Assembly (NCBI GenBank): GCA_964609495.1
Contig: CAZSTA010000077.1
Coordinates: forward strand, 1 to 15,234
Direction of reading: 5' to 3'
Length of the DNA: 15,234 bases
DNA from: CAZSTA01 sp964609495 [NCBI: uncultured bacterium]
GTDB taxonomy: Bacteria > CAZSTA01
A program made the translations under genes and the position numbers. The notes beneath the pieces were generated by a model that saw only the letters and a list, made by a program, of their open reading frames with translations, was not told the origin of the DNA and did not search any database. Of the stretch, positions 14,504 through 15,234 are shown in pieces (position 1 is the first letter of the stretch; every line of letters begins with the position of its first letter).

Positions 14504-15234
14504 GTGGGGAAAGATATAATCTCTATAGAAGGCTTGAACTTCTATTATGATGGCTTCCAAGCTCTAAAGGATATAAGTATAAATATGGAGGAAAAACGAG
14601 TTACCGCCTTAATTGGGCCTTCAGGGTGTGGAAAATCGACCTTTTTGCGGGTTCTGAACCGAATGAACGATACCATCGCTGGGGCTCGAATGGAGGGCAA
14701 GGTCATCTTTGATGGCGAGGATATCTATAACGGAGATATAGATGTCGTTCATTTAAGAAAGAGGATAGGGATGGTATTTCAGAAGCCCAATCCCTTTCCC
14801 AAATCGATCTATGATAATATAGCTTATGGCCCTAGAATTCACGGGATAAGGGGTAGAAGAAGATTGGATGAGATCGTGGAGAGGAGTCTGGTAAGAGCGG
14901 CTTTATGGGATGAGGTTAAGGATGACCTCAAAAAATCGGCTTTAGAGCTATCCGGGGGACAACAGCAGAGAATATGTATAGCTAGAGCATTAGCGGTGGA
15001 GCCAGAGATATTATTGTTGGATGAACCTTCTTCTGCTCTTGACCCCATAGCTACTATGAAGATAGAGGATCTTATCCATGAATTGAAGAGTAATTTGACT
15101 ATAATTATCGTTACCCATAATATGCAGCAGGCGGCTAGGGTTTCAGATTACACCGCCTTCTTCTACTTAGGGATGTTGATAGAGTTTGGCTCTAAGAGAC
15201 ATATCTTCACTAATCCCAGGGATAAGCGGACTGA
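14504..15234 (+). CDS. pstB: PstB phosphate ABC transporter ATP-binding protein (cut at the 3' end)
   Basis: The ATPase of the phosphate transporter. The window holds 243 codons and stops just before the usual C-terminal end, so only about ten residues are missing. Motifs: Walker [10 protein letters not shown] (38-46), the NRMND and GARMEG segments, the Q-loop [22 protein letters not shown] (90-111) diagnostic of PstB, signature LSGGQQQR (149-156), Walker B ILLLDEP (169-175), the D-loop SALD (177-180) and the switch His in [20 protein letters not shown] (H205). The GTG start at 14504 is nine bases after AAGGAG (14489-14494). It follows pstS-pstC-pstA. phoU would be expected next. Confidence 0.94.
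   Translation, partial: MGKDIISIEGLNFYYDGFQALKDISINMEEKRVTALIGPSGCGKSTFLRVLNRMNDTIAGARMEGKVIFDGEDIYNGDIDVVHLRKRIGMVFQKPNPFPKSIYDNIAYGPRIHGIRGRRRLDEIVERSLVRAALWDEVKDDLKKSALELSGGQQQRICIARALAVEPEILLLDEPSSALDPIATMKIEDLIHELKSNLTIIIVTHNMQQAARVSDYTAFFYLGMLIEFGSKRHIFTNPRDKRT

Overview
The window is bacterial. Genes are dense and nearly all on the + strand, with Shine-Dalgarno sites of the AGGAGG type, GTG and TTG starts, perfect -35/-10 promoters, a PyrR-type pyrimidine operon and a Pst phosphate transporter. Arg codons are often AGG/AGA and Ile often ATA. I cannot place the phylum from sequence alone. The PyrR leader and the pyrK-pyrD pair are common in Firmicutes and in several deep-branching or uncultured thermophile-rich lineages.

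Layout: (1) 16-119, two inverted C/G-rich hairpin repeats, then 194-1701, a flavin redox pair: an iron-sulfur-flavoprotein-like protein with a CX2CX2CX7C motif and a flavin reductase. (2) 1775-5103, a consensus promoter followed by two tandemly duplicated lipoprotein genes, each with a carboxypeptidase-regulatory-like domain and a right-handed beta-helix. They share a 140-bp identical block and abruptly different cores. (3) 5104-11480, the pyrimidine operon: an attenuator leader with a short leader ORF, then pyrR, pyrB, pyrC, pyrK and pyrD. (4) 11485-15234, a six-repeat Pho-box-like array followed by pstS, pstC, pstA and pstB, the last cut by the window end.

The most unusual part is the pyrK-pyrD junction. 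An IscB element (RNA-guided nuclease ancestor of Cas9, with its presumed omega-RNA upstream and related structured ends) sits between the reconstructed Shine-Dalgarno of pyrD and the pyrD start codon. A 53-bp palindromic element occurs in frame in pyrK and again in frame at the start of pyrD, adding nearly the same 17-residue peptide to both proteins, much like the Rickettsia palindromic elements. pyrK also carries one in-frame TAA that replaces a single residue of a conserved motif.

Together the genes cover de novo pyrimidine synthesis from carbamoyl phosphate to orotate (PyrB, PyrC, PyrD/PyrK) under PyrR attenuation, and high-affinity phosphate import under a PhoB/PhoP-type regulator. carAB, pyrE, pyrF and phoU are not in the window.
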